64,000 bases of DNA from positions 1 to 64,000 of the forward strand of contig JAKFGP010000013.1 in NCBI GenBank assembly GCA_021502835.1, in the 5' to 3' direction. The notes beneath the pieces are model-generated. The model did not search any database. It had not been told where the DNA came from and saw only the letters and a program-made list of their open reading frames with translations. The translations under genes and the position numbers were made by a program. Each line of letters opens with the position of its first letter. The stretch's first letter is position 1. Positions 19,784-29,804 of the stretch are shown in pieces. Source of the stretch: Streptomyces thinghirensis. Its GTDB lineage: Bacteria > Actinomycetota > Actinomycetia > Streptomycetales > Streptomycetaceae.

Positions 19784-19806
19784 GATCACTATACGAGTTC
19801 GTGATC
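19784..19806. promoter_or_regulatory. Inverted repeat upstream of the conservon
   Basis: gatcac (19784-19789) and gtgatc (19801-19806) flank an 11-base AT-rich spacer, tatacgagttc. The element lies about 80 bases upstream of the cvnA start, within the only AT-rich stretch of this intergenic region, so it may be an operator or overlap the promoter. No regulator can be named. Confidence 0.5.
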
Positions 19807-19822
19807 AATTGAAGGATCTCGC

Positions 19823-21202
19823 TCAACTACCGCATCTTTCCGTCGCTTCCTCGCGCGGACGGGCCACAGGCGCGCGATGCTCTGAGCGCTCGCGGCCGTC
19901 GTCCTCGCTGGGCTTCCGCCCGGTGAGCCGTCGGCCGCGGGCCCTCAGCAGCCGCAACCGGTGGAGACGACGAAGATCACGAGGGAGGCGGTCACCCGTG
20001 CAGGCGAGGCGGGGACGGTGAAGGCCACCACGGCCCACAGCTCCCCGGCCGGGCATGGAAGCCGTCCAGCCGAGCGCATGGGCGAGGTAGAACCAGCGAG
20101 CCGATGCCGCGGATGCGAGAAGGCGGTCACGAGGCGCCTCCAGGGCCGGCGGCCGTGCAGCGAACTGCGCGCGACCCAGCCGGTCAGCGGCCGGGCGACG
20201 AGCAGCACAGCAGACTGACGGCGGCGCCCCTGCCAGGTCAGGTCGGCCAGGGCGCCCTGCGCGGCCACACAGACGCCCAGGGAGAAACAGGAGCCCGGCG
20301 GGTGAGCAGTCGTTCGACCTGCTCGACGAAGTCGTGGAAGCACGGCGTGGTAGCGTAAGTGGTCGCGTTGGGCGGCGGCGTGACGCCGGCAGGCGGTGAC
20401 GAAGACGGCCAGGAACCCGTAGCCGTGGGCGAGTTTGGGGAGAGCGCCGTAGGAGAGGAACGTGGCACCCAGGGCGACGAAAGCCCTCCCGGTGCTCGGA
20501 CAGTCGCACCGACGCCCGGCCGGCGCGGAAGAAGAGCCACCCGAGCAGCTTGCCGACGGCGAGACCGGCCAGTACCCCGATCACGCAGCCGTCAGTACGT
20601 CGACCAGGAGCCAGTGCCCGACCCAGTCGCCGGACAGGCCCGTGCCCGCCGCCGCCGGTCAGGGGCGATCGCCGCCATGACGACGCGGGGAAGGCGAGGC
20701 CGTCGCTGAGGCCGGCCTCGCTGGTGAGTGCGAAGCGCACCTCGTCCCCGTTGCTCGGAGTCGGTGGGCGCGCCACCCGCACCTCGGAGGCGAGCACCGG
20801 GTCGGTGGGCGCGAGCACGGCGACGCCAGCAGCAGCGCGGCGGCCGGCGGGCCAGTCAACAGCCACCAGGCGAGGAGCCCCGTGGCCGCGATGGTCCGGG
20901 AGCATCGTGATGCCGATCAGCCGCCAGGGGGCTTGCCAGCGGCGCAGGCCGAGGGGGCGGTTCAGCGCGAGACCGGCACCCATCAGCGAGATGATGACGC
21001 AGATCTCGGTGAGGTGCTCCACCCACACCCGGTCGCGCACCAGGTTGATCTCCGGCAGCGGCGTGGGCAGCGTGGTTACGGCTGCCCTGGTGAGGAAGAC
21101 GAGTGGCATGGACAGTGGGCCGTCCGGCCACCAGCCGGGGAGGACGGCGGCCGCGAGGGCACCCGCCCCGAGCACGGTGAAGAGGAAGTCAGCCAAGGTC
21201 AC
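19823..21202 (-). CDS. Cation/proton antiporter (CPA1, Na+/H+ type)
   Basis: Starts MTLADFLFTVLGAGALAAAV with the first membrane segment. LSMPLVFLTRAAVTTLPTPL, LTEICVIISLMGAGLALNRP, VAVLAPTDPVLASEV (the conserved acidic transport site region), NGDEVRFALTSEAGLSDGLA, VIGVLAGLAVGKLLGWLFFR and AHGYGFLAVFVTAC follow the family order. About 12 transmembrane helices are expected. It would exchange Na+ or K+ for protons at the plasma membrane. The C-terminal third is out of frame (DFVEQVERLLT, RWFYLAHALGWT, LVIFVVSTGCGC). The true end is therefore probably near 19900-19945, not at the stop of the longest frame. Confidence 0.8.
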   Translation of the reverse strand: MTLADFLFTVLGAGALAAAVLPGWWPDGPLSMPLVFLTRAAVTTLPTPLPEINLVRDRVWVEHLTEICVIISLMGAGLALNRPLGLRRWQAPWRLIGITMLPDHRGHGAPRLVAVDWPAGRRAAAGVAVLAPTDPVLASEVRVARPPTPSNGDEVRFALTSEAGLSDGLAFPASSWRRSPLTGGGGHGPVRRLGRALAPGRRTDGCVIGVLAGLAVGKLLGWLFFRAGRASVRLSEHREGFRRPGCHVPLLRRSPQTRPRLRVPGRLRHRLPASRRRPTRPLTLPRRASTTSSSRSNDCSPAGLLFLPGRLCGRAGRPGRPDLAGAPPSVCCAARRPAADRLGRAQFAARPPALEAPRDRLLASAASARWFYLAHALGWTASMPGRGAVGRGGLHRPRLACTGDRLPRDLRRLHRLRLLRARGRRLTGRKPSEDDGRERSEHRAPVARPREEATERCGS

Positions 21203-21280
21203 CGCTGACGTGTGCCCGCTGCCGCGCCGGCCGTACGCCGGTTGCCCGGTTGAATCCCGGACGATTTGCGCCCCGAGGGC

Positions 21281-21981
21281 TCAGGGCAGGCCGCCCTGGT
21301 TTCGCAGACCCGGCGGGGCGACGTCGCGGAGCTTCCGTTGCGGTCCTGCGAGTACCGTCGCAGCGCGGCGAAGGCCTGGTCCCCGGTCATGCGGTGCTGC
21401 GGCCCATGAGGGGATGCCCATGGCCTCGCCGATGGTGTGCCGGGTGCCGATGGCCTCCTGCAACTGCGCGTGCGTACGGGCACTGGAGAAGGCGACCGCG
21501 GCGTGCGAGGCCAGCAGCCAGCCCGCCGTCTCGCTGGCCTCGGTGAACGCGCCGGGCCGGTACGAGTAGATGTTAGCGCCCCGAGATCCTCGTCCTCGGT
21601 GAACAGCAGGAAGCCCATCATGTGCTGCCCAGGCCCAGCTTGCGTGCCTCGGGGCAGGCACCTGGGCCAGCGCCGCGCCTCGTCCGTGAAGTCGGCGATC
21701 CCGGAACTGCCGCTGCCCGTCGGGTGCGAGCGGCGTCGAAACAGGGCCCTTCCCCAACGCGCCCCTGAAGTTCGTCACTGTCGACCACCACCTGATCCGG
21801 TAAGGAGCGAGCGACCTGCTCCGCGCGCAGAATGAGGGGATGCCGGCGGCGTCGCAGCCCTCCACCAGCTGCTTGGCCGAACCGGTGATCCGGCTGGGCG
21901 TGTCGTTCACCGACTCCCTGCGCCAGCAGATCGCGCGCCAACGACGCCATCTGGCTGTGCGAAACCGCGCCAGTCCTCCAT
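21281..21981 (-). CDS. GAF and ANTAR domain protein
   Basis: About 230 residues. The N-terminal GAF domain reads MASLARDLLAQ, SVNDTPSRITGSAKQLVEGC, DAAGIPLILRAEQVA, MGFLLFTEDEDLGALNIYSY, RPGAFTEASETAGWLLASHA and AVAFSSARTHAQLQEAIGTR. The ANTAR RNA-binding domain follows: HTIGEAMGI, HRMTGDQAFAALRRYSQDRN, and ends VCETGGLP. ANTAR proteins bind paired hexaloop RNA hairpins to prevent termination; the GAF domain senses a ligand. It lies downstream of the two-component genes on the same strand and could be cotranscribed. The start may be 21981 or 21950. Confidence 0.85.
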
Positions 21982-22037
21982 GCCGTTTCCTCCGGTCCCT
22001 GGACACTGAGTGCCCCTCGGACGGCCGGGGATGCGCT

Positions 22038-22740
22038 TCAGGGAGAGTCGAAACCCGCCGCGGCTCGGCGCCCGGCTTCAGCGCCGGATGAAGGACCGAG
22101 GGCGGTGGCGGTGGCGACCGCGGCGGTGCGGGAGTCCACGCCCCAGTTTGGTGTAGGTACACCGGGCCAGATGGGACTTGACCGTGCCCCTCGGTCAGAT
22201 GGAGCCGCTCGGCGATGTGCTGATTGAAGCCAGGCCCTCGGCGACCAGGGTGAGGACCTCGGTCTCGCGGCGGGTCGGTTGAGGTGTGCGGCTCGCGCAG
22301 GCGGGTCATCAGCCGGTCCGCCACCGTGGGCGCGGGAGCGCGCGGCCGGGCCCGTCGCCGCTGGTGCAGTACCCCGCGCGGCGAGGTCCTCGCGGCGCGT
22401 CCTTGAGGAGGTAGCCGGTAGAACAACGGTACTCGATGGCGGGCAGCGTGTCGGCGATCGGTGTCGTAGGTCGTGACGATCCAGGACGCGCGGTTGCCCC
22501 CGGTCGCGCGGGTGATCGCGGCCGTGACGCGCCTCCGCGCCGTTCATGCCCCTGCCGAACTACAGGTCCATCAGGACCACGTCGATGTCGCCCCGGTCCC
22601 GCCCGCTCGACGGCCTCCTCGGCCGGTCGCGGCCTCGGCGGCCACCGTGATGCCCTCCTCGGTCTCCAGCACCGCGCGCAGCCCCGCACGGACGACGGGG
22701 TGGTCACGTCGGCGAGCAAGGCGAGACGGATCGGCGTCAT
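22038..22740 (-). CDS. NarL/FixJ-family response regulator
   Basis: MTPIRLALLADVTTPVVRAG opens a receiver domain, where the usual DD pair is replaced by A-D after LAL. TAEEAVERAG and DIDVVLMDLQF-like carry the phospho-acceptor region, followed by RGMNGAEA, ADTLPAIEYG, TGYLLKDAPREDLAAA. The LuxR-type helix-turn-helix output is seen in TRRETEVLTLVAEGLSNQH, IAERLHLTEGTVKSHLARVY and TKLGVDSRTAAVATATALG. It partners the kinase immediately upstream (10-base gap). Its DNA targets are unknown. Stop at 22038. Confidence 0.85.
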
Positions 22741-22750
22741 GGCGGTCCGG

Positions 22751-23998
22751 TCACGGCTGGGCCCCGGGGTCGTCGTCGGCGGCGGCATCGGAGGAGGGTG
22801 CCGCCCGCAAGGCGTGGGCGGGGATGCGAGCGGGAGCCGGGCGGCCAGCGCGGCTACCGCGTCCCGGGGCGGACCTCGACGGTGAAGCGTGCCGTCCAGG
22901 GCGCGTGGATACGGGCCCGCATGGCGGCCAGCCCGGAAGACCTCCTGCCCTCCGGTCCGGGGAGCGGGGACGGCGGCGGAAATCGAAACCCACCCCGTCG
23001 TCGGTGACACCGAGGGGACGTCGTCGTCGAGGTAGCTCGAGGTCACCTCGGCGCCATCGGCGCGGGCGTGCCCCACCGTGTTGGCCAGCGCGGACTGGGC
23101 GACGCGCAGAGGGCCACCCTCTGCGCGGTGGGCAGCGGGCGGGGGCCGGCCGGCGAGCGGGCTGGACGTCGGGCGATGCCGGTCACCGGTGGTGGCACAG
23201 AGCCGGTCCAGCGCGTCGGCGAGGGTCGTGCCGTCCAGGGCCGGCGGCGAGAGGGGCGGCGACGAACCGTCGAGGCCTCGGCGAGGTTGTCCACCGCGGC
23301 CTGCCGGGCCTGGCCCACGTAGGTGATCGCGGGCGCCGGCCGGTCAGGCAGGGCCCGCTCGGCGGCACGCAGCAGCAACTGGATGCTGGACAGGCCCTGC
23401 GCGAGGGTGTCGATGGATCTCGCGGGCGAGCGCTGGCGTTCCTCCAGGACGCCCGCGGCCTGGGGCGTCGGCCAGGTCGGCGGGTGACGGTGAAGCTCCT
23501 CGATGAGCCGGCGCCGCTTCGCTCTCGGTGCAGCGCCTGATAGCCCCACACCACCGCCACGGCGGCGGCGGCTGACGCCGGACCGATCGCGATGGCCGCC
23601 GTGAAGGGCTGCCCTGGTGGGCCGGAGAACGCGGCGATCGCCGCGACCGCCGTGGCGACCACGCGGTCAGTCCGGCACGTCGCGGGACAGGAGGTGGAGC
23701 TGGACGAAGTACAGCGGGAAGGCCAGCCACACACCCTCGGCGGACAGGGCCAGCAGCGCGAGCCACACCGCACCGACCGCGCGCCCAGCCACAGCGCGGC
23801 GGCACGGCGGAGGCGCGGACGGCGAGGAGCGCGGGCGCCCGGCGTACACCACGCCCACCACCGCCCGGCCACGGCGATCACGGCAGGCGCGTGCGGCCGG
23901 TCGTCGCCACCGCCCGTACCGCCGGCAGGACGAGCAGGCCGGCCACCAGCGGTGCGAGCTCCAGGCCAGGGCCCGGGTGGTGGGAGTCCAGCGTTCAC
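22751..23998 (-). CDS. NarL-type sensor histidine kinase (HisKA_3)
   Basis: About 410 residues. The N-terminal half holds several membrane segments (VVATAVAAIAAFSGPPG, PASAAAAVAVVWGYQALHRE). A dimerisation/phospho-acceptor helix resembling REIHDTLAQGLSSIQLLLRA has its histidine region damaged by an indel near 23420. Then come ALPDRPAPAITYVGQARQAA, VDNLAEARRFVAAL, SPLAG, QSALANTVGHARA (N-box), LDDDVPSVSPTTG and RAPRD-type ATP lid remnants before DDDPGAQP. It forms a two-component system with the downstream regulator. The start is ambiguous: GTG 23998, or slightly upstream in the frame of ERWTPTTRALAW. Confidence 0.82.
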
Positions 23999-24190
23999 GA
24001 TCGTCCAACCTACGGACCGTGCCGGGGCCGGGCATCTGCCGAAAGTTACAAGCCGGGCCGCACCTTCGGCCCGCGAAGTCCCCGCCCAGGAGCGTGCCGC
24101 GAGGCCCCGAGCGGCGACGATTGAGACACCTCGCGAATCCGTCGGCGGCGACCCCCACCCGCCAGCGGTGACAAGGCCGAGGGCGAAGAC

Positions 24191-25260
24191 GTGTTTGTCG
24201 CCTTGAGAGATTTGACGTTCGCCAAGGGGCGCTTCGCCCTGATGGGCAGCGTCGTCGCGCGGTCACCCTGCTGGTCGGGCTGCTGTCGGGCTGACCGCCG
24301 GCCTCGCCCGGAGAACATCTCCGCCGTCACGTCCCCTGCCGCCGACCGGATCGCCTTCGCCGCCCCGAGTGGCGGTCAGGACCTGTCGTACGCCGACTCC
24401 ACCGTCACCGAGGGCCAGTGGCGTCGGTGGGCGGCGCCGGCATCCCGCGACGCCGAGCCGCTCGGCGCTCCTACATCACGCGGGTACCGCGGCGACAGGC
24501 TGCCGGCGCGTCGTCCGTCTTCGGTGTCGAGCCCGAGCTCGGGCCTGGCCCCAGACCGCATCGACGACCGTACGGTGCTGATGCCGCCCGCCGCCGCCGA
24601 GGAACTCGGCGTCCGCGGGCGACACGTTCGCCCTCGCCGGCCGGCGGCGACCGTCGCCGCCACCGGCCGTGGCGTCTCCTTCCCGGTCACACCCCGTGGT
24701 GTGGACGAGCCTGCGCACCTGGCGAGGCCGTCGCCCCGGCCACCGGAGGGCCAGGAACCCACCGCGACGTTGATCGCACTCGCCGCCGCGCCGGCGCCGA
24801 CGTCGCGGCGACAGGACCGGGCGGCGGGCACCGAGACCGTGACGGACGGCGAAGTGGCTGTCCGCGATCGGCTCCTACACCTCGAGAACGGCTCGCTGCA
24901 ACTCATGCGCGGCTGTTCGCCATCTCGGCCCTCGTCATCGGCGCCTTCTTCACCGTGTGGACGATTCAGCGCAGCGGCGACGTCGCCGTGCTGAAGGCCC
25001 TGAGGCCACCACGGCCGGACTGCTGCGCGACGCGCTCGGCCAGGCCGTGGTCCTGCTGGCCTGCGGCACCCTCGCCGGTACGCGGCCGCCGCCGCGATCG
25101 GCGCCGCCGTGTCCGGCTCGGCCGTCCCGTTCGTCGCTCACTCGGCCACCGTCCTCGTCCCGGCCGCCGTGACGGTCCACTCGGCGGGCTCGGGGCCGGC
25201 CTCGCCGTCCGCCGCATCACCTCCGTGGACCCGCTGACCGCCCTGGGGAGCGCCCGATGA
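24191..25260 (+). CDS. ABC transporter permease (FtsX-like)
   Basis: GTG 24191 gives FVALRDLTFAKGRFALMGS and a first membrane segment with LLVGLLSGLTAGLA. A large extracellular loop (DRIAFAAPSGGQDLSYADST, SVSVFGVEPG, APDRIDDRTV, AAEELGVR, VVWTSLRTW-like) is followed by LFAISALVIGAFFTVWTIQR, SGDVAVLKALGATTAGLL and a final helix before GLGAGLAVRRITSVDPLTAL. This is the MacB/FtsX permease plan of four helices. Its stop overlaps the ATPase start as ATGA (25257-25260), so the two form a transporter, probably an exporter of unknown substrate. It is divergent from the two-component genes. Confidence 0.85.
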
Positions 25261-25944
25261 GCCTGCGCGCCTGACCGACATCACCCTCACCTACCCCGAC
25301 GGCGACGGCCGTCTGACTACCCTACGACCGTGGTCAACCTGGACGTCCCGAGGGAAGTCTCGTCGCCGTCATCGGCCCCGCCGGCTCGGGCAAGTCCAGC
25401 CTGCTGGCCGTCGCCGCCACCCTCATCACCCCCGACTCCGGCACCGTCACCGTCGACGGCGCCGAGACCACCGGAGATGAGCCGCGGGGAGCTGGCCGAC
25501 CTGCGCCGGCGCAGGATCGGCATCGTCTTCCAGCAGCCCAACCTGCTGCCGTCCCTACCGCGGCCGAGCAACTCCAGGTGATAGCACACATCGACGGACG
25601 CAGACCGCGCGCGCGCGGGGCTGGGCGCTGGACCTCCTCGACGCGGTCGGGATGGCGGACCGGGCCGACTGCCGGCCCCATCGAGCTCTCCGGCGGCCAG
25701 CGCCAGCGCGTCAACCTCGCCGCGCGCCCTGATGAACGACCCCGGTGTGCTGCTGGTCGACGAACCCACCAGCGCCCTCGACCACAGGCGGGGCGCCGCC
25801 GTCATCGACCTGATCAGCGGTCTCACCCGGGAGCGCGGCACGGCCGCCGTGCTGGTCACCCACGACCACACCCCATCTGACGCGGCCGACCGTGTCACCG
25901 AGGTGCACGACGGACGCCTGACAGCGCCCGCACCGGCACGCTGA
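25257..25944 (+). CDS. ABC transporter ATP-binding protein (LolD/MacB type)
   Basis: MSLRLTDITLTYPDGDG opens the domain. The Walker A region reads VAVIGPAGSGKSSLLAVAAT, the Q-loop RRRIGIVFQQPNLLPSL, the signature ELSGGQRQRVNLARAL, Walker B PGVLLVDEPTSALD, and the H-loop AVLVTHDHT. It ends VHDGRLTAPAPAR. At about 228 residues it is the usual size for this class. It is coupled to the permease by an ATGA overlap. Single-base errors lie near 25265, 25480, 25560 and 25680. Confidence 0.88.
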
Positions 25945-25959
25945 CGTACGACCGCCGGT

Positions 25960-26406
25960 TCAGGCGCCACCGCCGAGGGCGGGCGGAGTCGGCGGCGTCC
26001 GGCGGCTGGATCCGCATGCCGGGGTTCCCGCCGGTGCACGGTCCCGGGTACGTCACCCCGTCCGGGCCGGCGACGACGCCACGAGGTCGGAGCCGTGCGG
26101 CGGCCAGGTCAGGACGCCCGCGCGCAGGGGCGTTCGCCATCGGTGCGGGCGAGGACCGCCGCACCGTCGAGGACGAACGCAGCAGGACATCGAGGTCCCG
26201 GTTCGGTGTGCGTGTCGACCCGCCCCGCAGCGGGGATGCGGACGACGTTGGCGTCGAGCTGCCGCCCCCGGTTCCGCGAGCTTCCACGCAGGGCGCCGGC
26301 CGGGCGCGTCCCCGCCGGCGGACAGGAGTTCACGCGATGTCGCACAAGACCCCGGGGAGGGGCGGACCGGCCGCCGACCGGGGGAGCCGCCGTCTTCCGC
26401 CGCCAT
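25960..26406 (-). CDS. Cupin-domain protein
   Basis: About 148 residues from ATG 26406. The frames join to ARELLSAGGDAPGA, KLAEPGRQLDANVVRIPAAG, RVDTHTEPDLDVLL, FVLDGAAVLARTDGERP, LRAGVLTWPPHGSDLVAS, GPDGVTYP, and GMRIQPPDAADS. The order GR-x-D-x-H, then VLDGxAVL, then WPPHGS fits a single small beta-barrel cupin binding one metal. No substrate can be inferred. The stop at 25960 follows one frame correction. Confidence 0.65.
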
Positions 26407-26471
26407 CAAGGTATCACCGTCCGCCGCTCGGCGTCGGTGACGCACTCCCTGAAGTCATTGTCGTATAAGTA

Positions 26472-26496
26472 AACACGAATCTATTATGCGTATTTG
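26472..26496. promoter_or_regulatory. NsrR operator upstream of nsrR
   Basis: aacacgaat at 26472-26480, followed by ctatta and the inverted half tgcgtatttg, forms the two-half-site NsrR pattern. It lies 15 bases upstream of the nsrR start codon, as expected for autoregulation. The same aacacgaat half-site appears in front of hmpA. Confidence 0.75.
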
Positions 26497-26510
26497 ATAG
26501 CGTCCTGGCT

Positions 26511-26953
26511 GTGCGGCTGACGAAGTTCACCGACCTGGCGCTGCGTTCCGTCATGCGCCTGGCGGTCGTGAAGACGGTGACGACCCACTGACCACCCGCG
26601 GGGTGGCCGAGGCCGTCGGTGTGCCGTACACGCACGCGGCGAAAACCGTCACGCGTCTTCAGCACCTCGGCGTCGTGGAGGCGCGGCGCGGTCGCGGCGG
26701 CGGGCCGACGCTGATCGACCTGGGGCGGCGCGCCTCGGTGGGCTGGCTCGTGCGCGAGCTCGAAGGCGACGGTGAGGTGGTCGCCTGCGACGGCGACCAG
26801 CCGTGCCCGCTGCGCGGGGCCTGCCGGCTACGGGGCGCGCTGCGCGGCGCAGAGGCGTTCTATGCCGCGCTCGACCCACTGACCGTGGCCGACCTGGTGG
26901 CCTCGCCCACCGGACCGGTCCTGATCGGACTGACGGACCGCCCCTCCGGGTGA
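26511..26953 (+). CDS. nsrR: Rrf2-family nitric oxide sensor-repressor NsrR
   Basis: GTG 26511 starts MRLTKFTDLALRSVMRLAV (V as Met). The winged helix-turn-helix follows: TTRGVAEAVGVPYTHAAKTV, TRLQHLGVVEARRGRGGG. The cluster-binding cysteines are in CDGDQPCPLRGAC, spaced C-x5-C-x5-C, exactly the NsrR arrangement for a [4Fe-4S] cluster that reacts with nitric oxide. About 147 residues, ending GLTDRPSG. One base is missing near 26568. In S. coelicolor NsrR represses hmpA1, hmpA2 and itself, and this locus reproduces that arrangement. Confidence 0.92.
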
Positions 26954-27018
26954 CGGGCGGCCTCGGGCTGTCGGCGGTCGACCGCCGGGCTGTCGAAAGC
27001 CGTCGAGCCGCGACCTAA

Positions 27019-27043
27019 AACACGAATATCATCTGCCAATTAA
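27019..27043. promoter_or_regulatory. NsrR operator upstream of hmpA
   Basis: aacacgaatatcatctgcca followed by attaa matches the hmpA1-type NsrR site remembered from S. coelicolor almost base for base. It ends directly before the ribosome site aaggag (27042-27047) and the GTG start at 27053, so binding would occlude the promoter. Confidence 0.82.
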
Positions 27044-27052
27044 GGAGTCGCT

Positions 27053-28261
27053 GTGCTCTCCGAACAGTCCGTCCCCCGTGGTCCGGGCCACTCTTCCGGC
27101 GGTAGGAGCGGCCATCGGTGACATCACCACGCTGTTCTACCGGAGGCTGTTCGACGCCCACCCCGAGCTGCTGCGGGACCTGTTCAACCTAGCGGGAACC
27201 AGGCCGCCGGGGGGCAGCAGCGCGCTCTGGCGAGGCTCCATCGCCGCGTTCGCCGGCATGCTGGGTGGAGCGCCCCGACGCGCGTCCGGACACCCTGCTC
27301 TCCAGGATCGCGCACAAGCACGCCTCCCTCGGCGTCACCGCCGGCCAGTACAAGATCGTCCACCGTCATCTGTTCGCCGCGATCGCGGAGGTGCTCGGCG
27401 ACGCCGTCACCCCCCCAGGTTGCCGCCGCCTGGGACGAGGTCTACTGGTTGATGGCCAACGCCCTCGTGGCCACCGGGCGCGCCTCTACCAGGAGGCAGG
27501 GGTCGCCGAGGGAGGTCTGGCACCGCATGGAGGTCGTCGAGCGGTGCGACGAGACCCCGACGCGGTCTCCCTCGTCCTCCGGTCCGCCGACGGCCTGCCC
27601 ACGAGGCCGTTCAGCCGGGCCAGTACGTCAGCGTCCAGTCCCGACTGCCCGACGGCTCCCGGCAGATCCGCCAGTACAGCCTGTCCGCCGCGCCGGACCG
27701 GACCGACCTGCGCATCACCGTCAAGCACGTGCGGGGCGACGGGCAGCCGGACGGCGAGGTCTCGTCCTAGCTTCACGCGCACGCACGCAGGGCGACGTGC
27801 TCACCGTGTCCGCGCCGTTCGGCGACCTGGTGCTGACCGAGGACGACGGCCCGCTGCTGCACAGGCCTCCTGCCGGAATCGGCGTCACCCCCATGCTGGC
27901 CATGCTGAACCACCTGGCCGCCTCCGGCGCCTACCCCGGCCGGTGACCGTCGTCCACGCCGACCACGACCCCGCCTCGCACGCCCATCGCCGGGAACAGC
28001 TCGACCTACAGTACGCGAGCTGCTGACGCCCGGCTCCACCTCTGGTACGAGGGAGCCCGGCGACCGGGCGCCGGAGGCATCGGCCGGCCACGCGGACATC
28101 GCCGGTCTCCAACTGCCCGAGGGGCTCACGGCGGCCTACCTGTGCGGCCCGGTGCCCTTCATGCGCGCCGTCCGCGGCGACCTGCTGCGCCGCGGTGTTG
28201 CCCGCGGCGGCCATCCACTACGAGGTCTTCGGGCCCGACCTCTGGCTCCGGAGCCCAGTGA
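27053..28261 (+). CDS. hmpA: Flavohemoglobin (nitric oxide dioxygenase)
   Basis: About 400 residues. The globin domain has LPAVGAAIGDITTLFYRRLF, DAHPELLRDLFN, SIAAFAGML and the proximal histidine in SRIAHKHASLGVTAGQYKIV. The FAD domain shows QPGQYVSVQSRLPDGSRQIR, QYSLS, DLRITVKHVRGD and VSAPFGDLVL. The NAD domain has AGIGVTPMLAMLNHLA, VVHADHDPASHAH, LCGPVPFMRAVRGDLL and IHYEVFGPDLW near the end. It oxidises nitric oxide to nitrate using NAD(P)H and O2, under NsrR control. Two frame breaks (27189 and 27767) coincide with unexpected ctag tetramers. The stop (GAQ then TGA at 28259) follows a frame correction. Confidence 0.93.
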
Positions 28262-28269
28262 GCGAGGAG

Positions 28270-28678
28270 CGGTCACGGCCTGCCTCGGCCGGGCGCGCGC
28301 CCACGCCCGGGAATTCCGTACCGGCGTTGGGACGCTGCGGTGAGCTGCGGTCGAGGTGATGGCGGTGTCGACGCGGGCGTGCACGACCAGCCGCGGGCCC
28401 GGGTGCCAGGTTGTTCCTCCAACAGCCGGCGGACGGGCGCGCTGTGTGGTGACGACACACATCAAGGACGCCGAGCCGGCGGCACCATTGGTGGGCCCGG
28501 AGCACGGCGCTGACCGAGGCGGGGCCGGCGACCCGCTCGGTGAGGACGATGACGACGGGGGTCGGCTGTGGGCGTCGACCAGGTTGGTGATGTGCGTGGT
28601 CAGTGTGGCCCGCCGTCGATTCGGGTCCTGGTCCACCGTGATGACCAGGACCTTATGCTCAAGGGTGTGGGAAAGCAT
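28270..28678 (-). CDS. STAS-like hypothetical protein
   Basis: From ATG 28678: MLSHTLEHKVLVITVDQDPN then RRRATLTTHITNLVDAH, a P-x-V-V-I-V-L-T-E-type strand, AVLRAHQWCRRLGVL, SVVTTQAPVRRLLEEQPGTR and LVVHARVDTAITST. The alternating strands and helices resemble a STAS domain as in anti-anti-sigma factors, but the phosphorylatable serine site is not clear. The 3' end is unresolved and converges with hmpA. Confidence 0.55.
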
Positions 28679-28819
28679 CGTGGCCTCCGATCCGACGCCT
28701 GGTGGCGAAGTTGTGTTCGAGTGAAGGTTAGCCCGGTACCGCCTTCGCAACGCCCCGCGGCCGTGCACGCGTCACTGAGTACGATCGTCCGGTCCGCCGA
28801 CGACCTCCAGTACCCTGAT

Positions 28820-29534
28820 CGCCGCAGAGGAGCCCCCGCCCGGTTGTCCCGCCCTCGTGCCCCGCCCCGTACCGAGGCCCCGCCTGCTGGCCCCGGAGCG
28901 GCTGACACGAGGTGGAGGACGGCCAGCGAGCGGCTGCACGCCCTGCTGTGGTGCCCCGGACCGGGCTGGCGGATGGCCAGCAGGTGCCGTGCTGGGCGGG
29001 GGGATCGCCGACCGCGAGTGGGTGCTCAACGCCCAGGTCGCCCACGGCTACCGGCGAACCGACCCGGCGCGGCACCTGGCCGACCTGGCGCGCGCCGCCG
29101 GCGCCGCGTGGTCCGGGGTGGGTCTGATGACGGCCGCCGACGTGTCCGCCTCCGCACGGGCGCGGGACGGCGGCGTGAAGCCGTGGTGACGGCGGGGATC
29201 TCGGTACGCGGTTGGGCGGCTTCGCCCGAGCAGGGCGCCGCCGCGCCCGCCGCACCGGGGACGATCAACATCATCACCGCGCTGCCGGTCGCGCTGAGCG
29301 ACGCCGCCCTGGTCAACGCCGTGATGACGGCGACCGAGGCCGAGGTCCAGGCGCTGCTGGAGGCGGGCCTCGACCTGCTCCGGCACGCCCACGGACGCGG
29401 TGTGCGTCGCCGCCCGCGCCGAGCGGTCCGGAGCCGGGGCCCACGCCTTCGCCGGCCCGCGCTCCGAGTGGGGAGCCCGGCTGGCCCGGGCGGTCCTCCG
29501 GGCCGTACTCTCCGCGCTGCCCGCCGGCCCGTGA
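28820..29534 (+). CDS. cbiZ: Adenosylcobinamide amidohydrolase (CbiZ family)
   Basis: The body of the protein reads AVLGGGIADREWVLNAQVAH, GYRRTDPARHLADLARAAG, GVGLMTAADVSA, DGGV, TAGISVRGWAA, PGTINIITALPVALSDAALV, NAVMTATEAEVQALLEAG, TDAVCVAARA and SEWGARLARAV, matching CbiZ throughout. CbiZ cleaves the aminopropanol arm of adenosylcobinamide so cobinamide can be salvaged into B12. The start is not resolved: the N-terminal 30-40 residues (about 28820-28960) are frame-scrambled. No other cobalamin gene is visible nearby. Confidence 0.8.
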
Positions 29535-29545
29535 GCCCCGGCCCG

Positions 29546-29804
29546 TTACAGCGAGGTCCTGCGCCGCACCGCCACCACCCGCAGGGCCAGCGCCACGGCG
29601 AGCAGCACCCAGGCCACGGCGCAGTACGCCCACGCCGTCGCGCCCCGCGCGAGGTCCACGGCGCTCCACGGCCCACAGCGCGAGTACGACGCACAACGCC
29701 GTCCACGCGACGTCGGCGAGGCGGGTGCGCAACTGCGCGCGCTGCCGGGTGCCCGGTTCGAGATCACCGAGACCGTTGCCGGTGGGTGCCTGCCGCTCGT
29801 TCAC
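29546..29804 (-). CDS. Small membrane protein
   Basis: GTG 29804 gives [20 protein letters not shown], then two hydrophobic segments, [16 protein letters not shown] and a second resembling [19 protein letters not shown], and a basic tail VRRRTSL. About 86 residues. No family is recognised. One frame change is needed near 29655. It is convergent with cbiZ. Confidence 0.6.
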
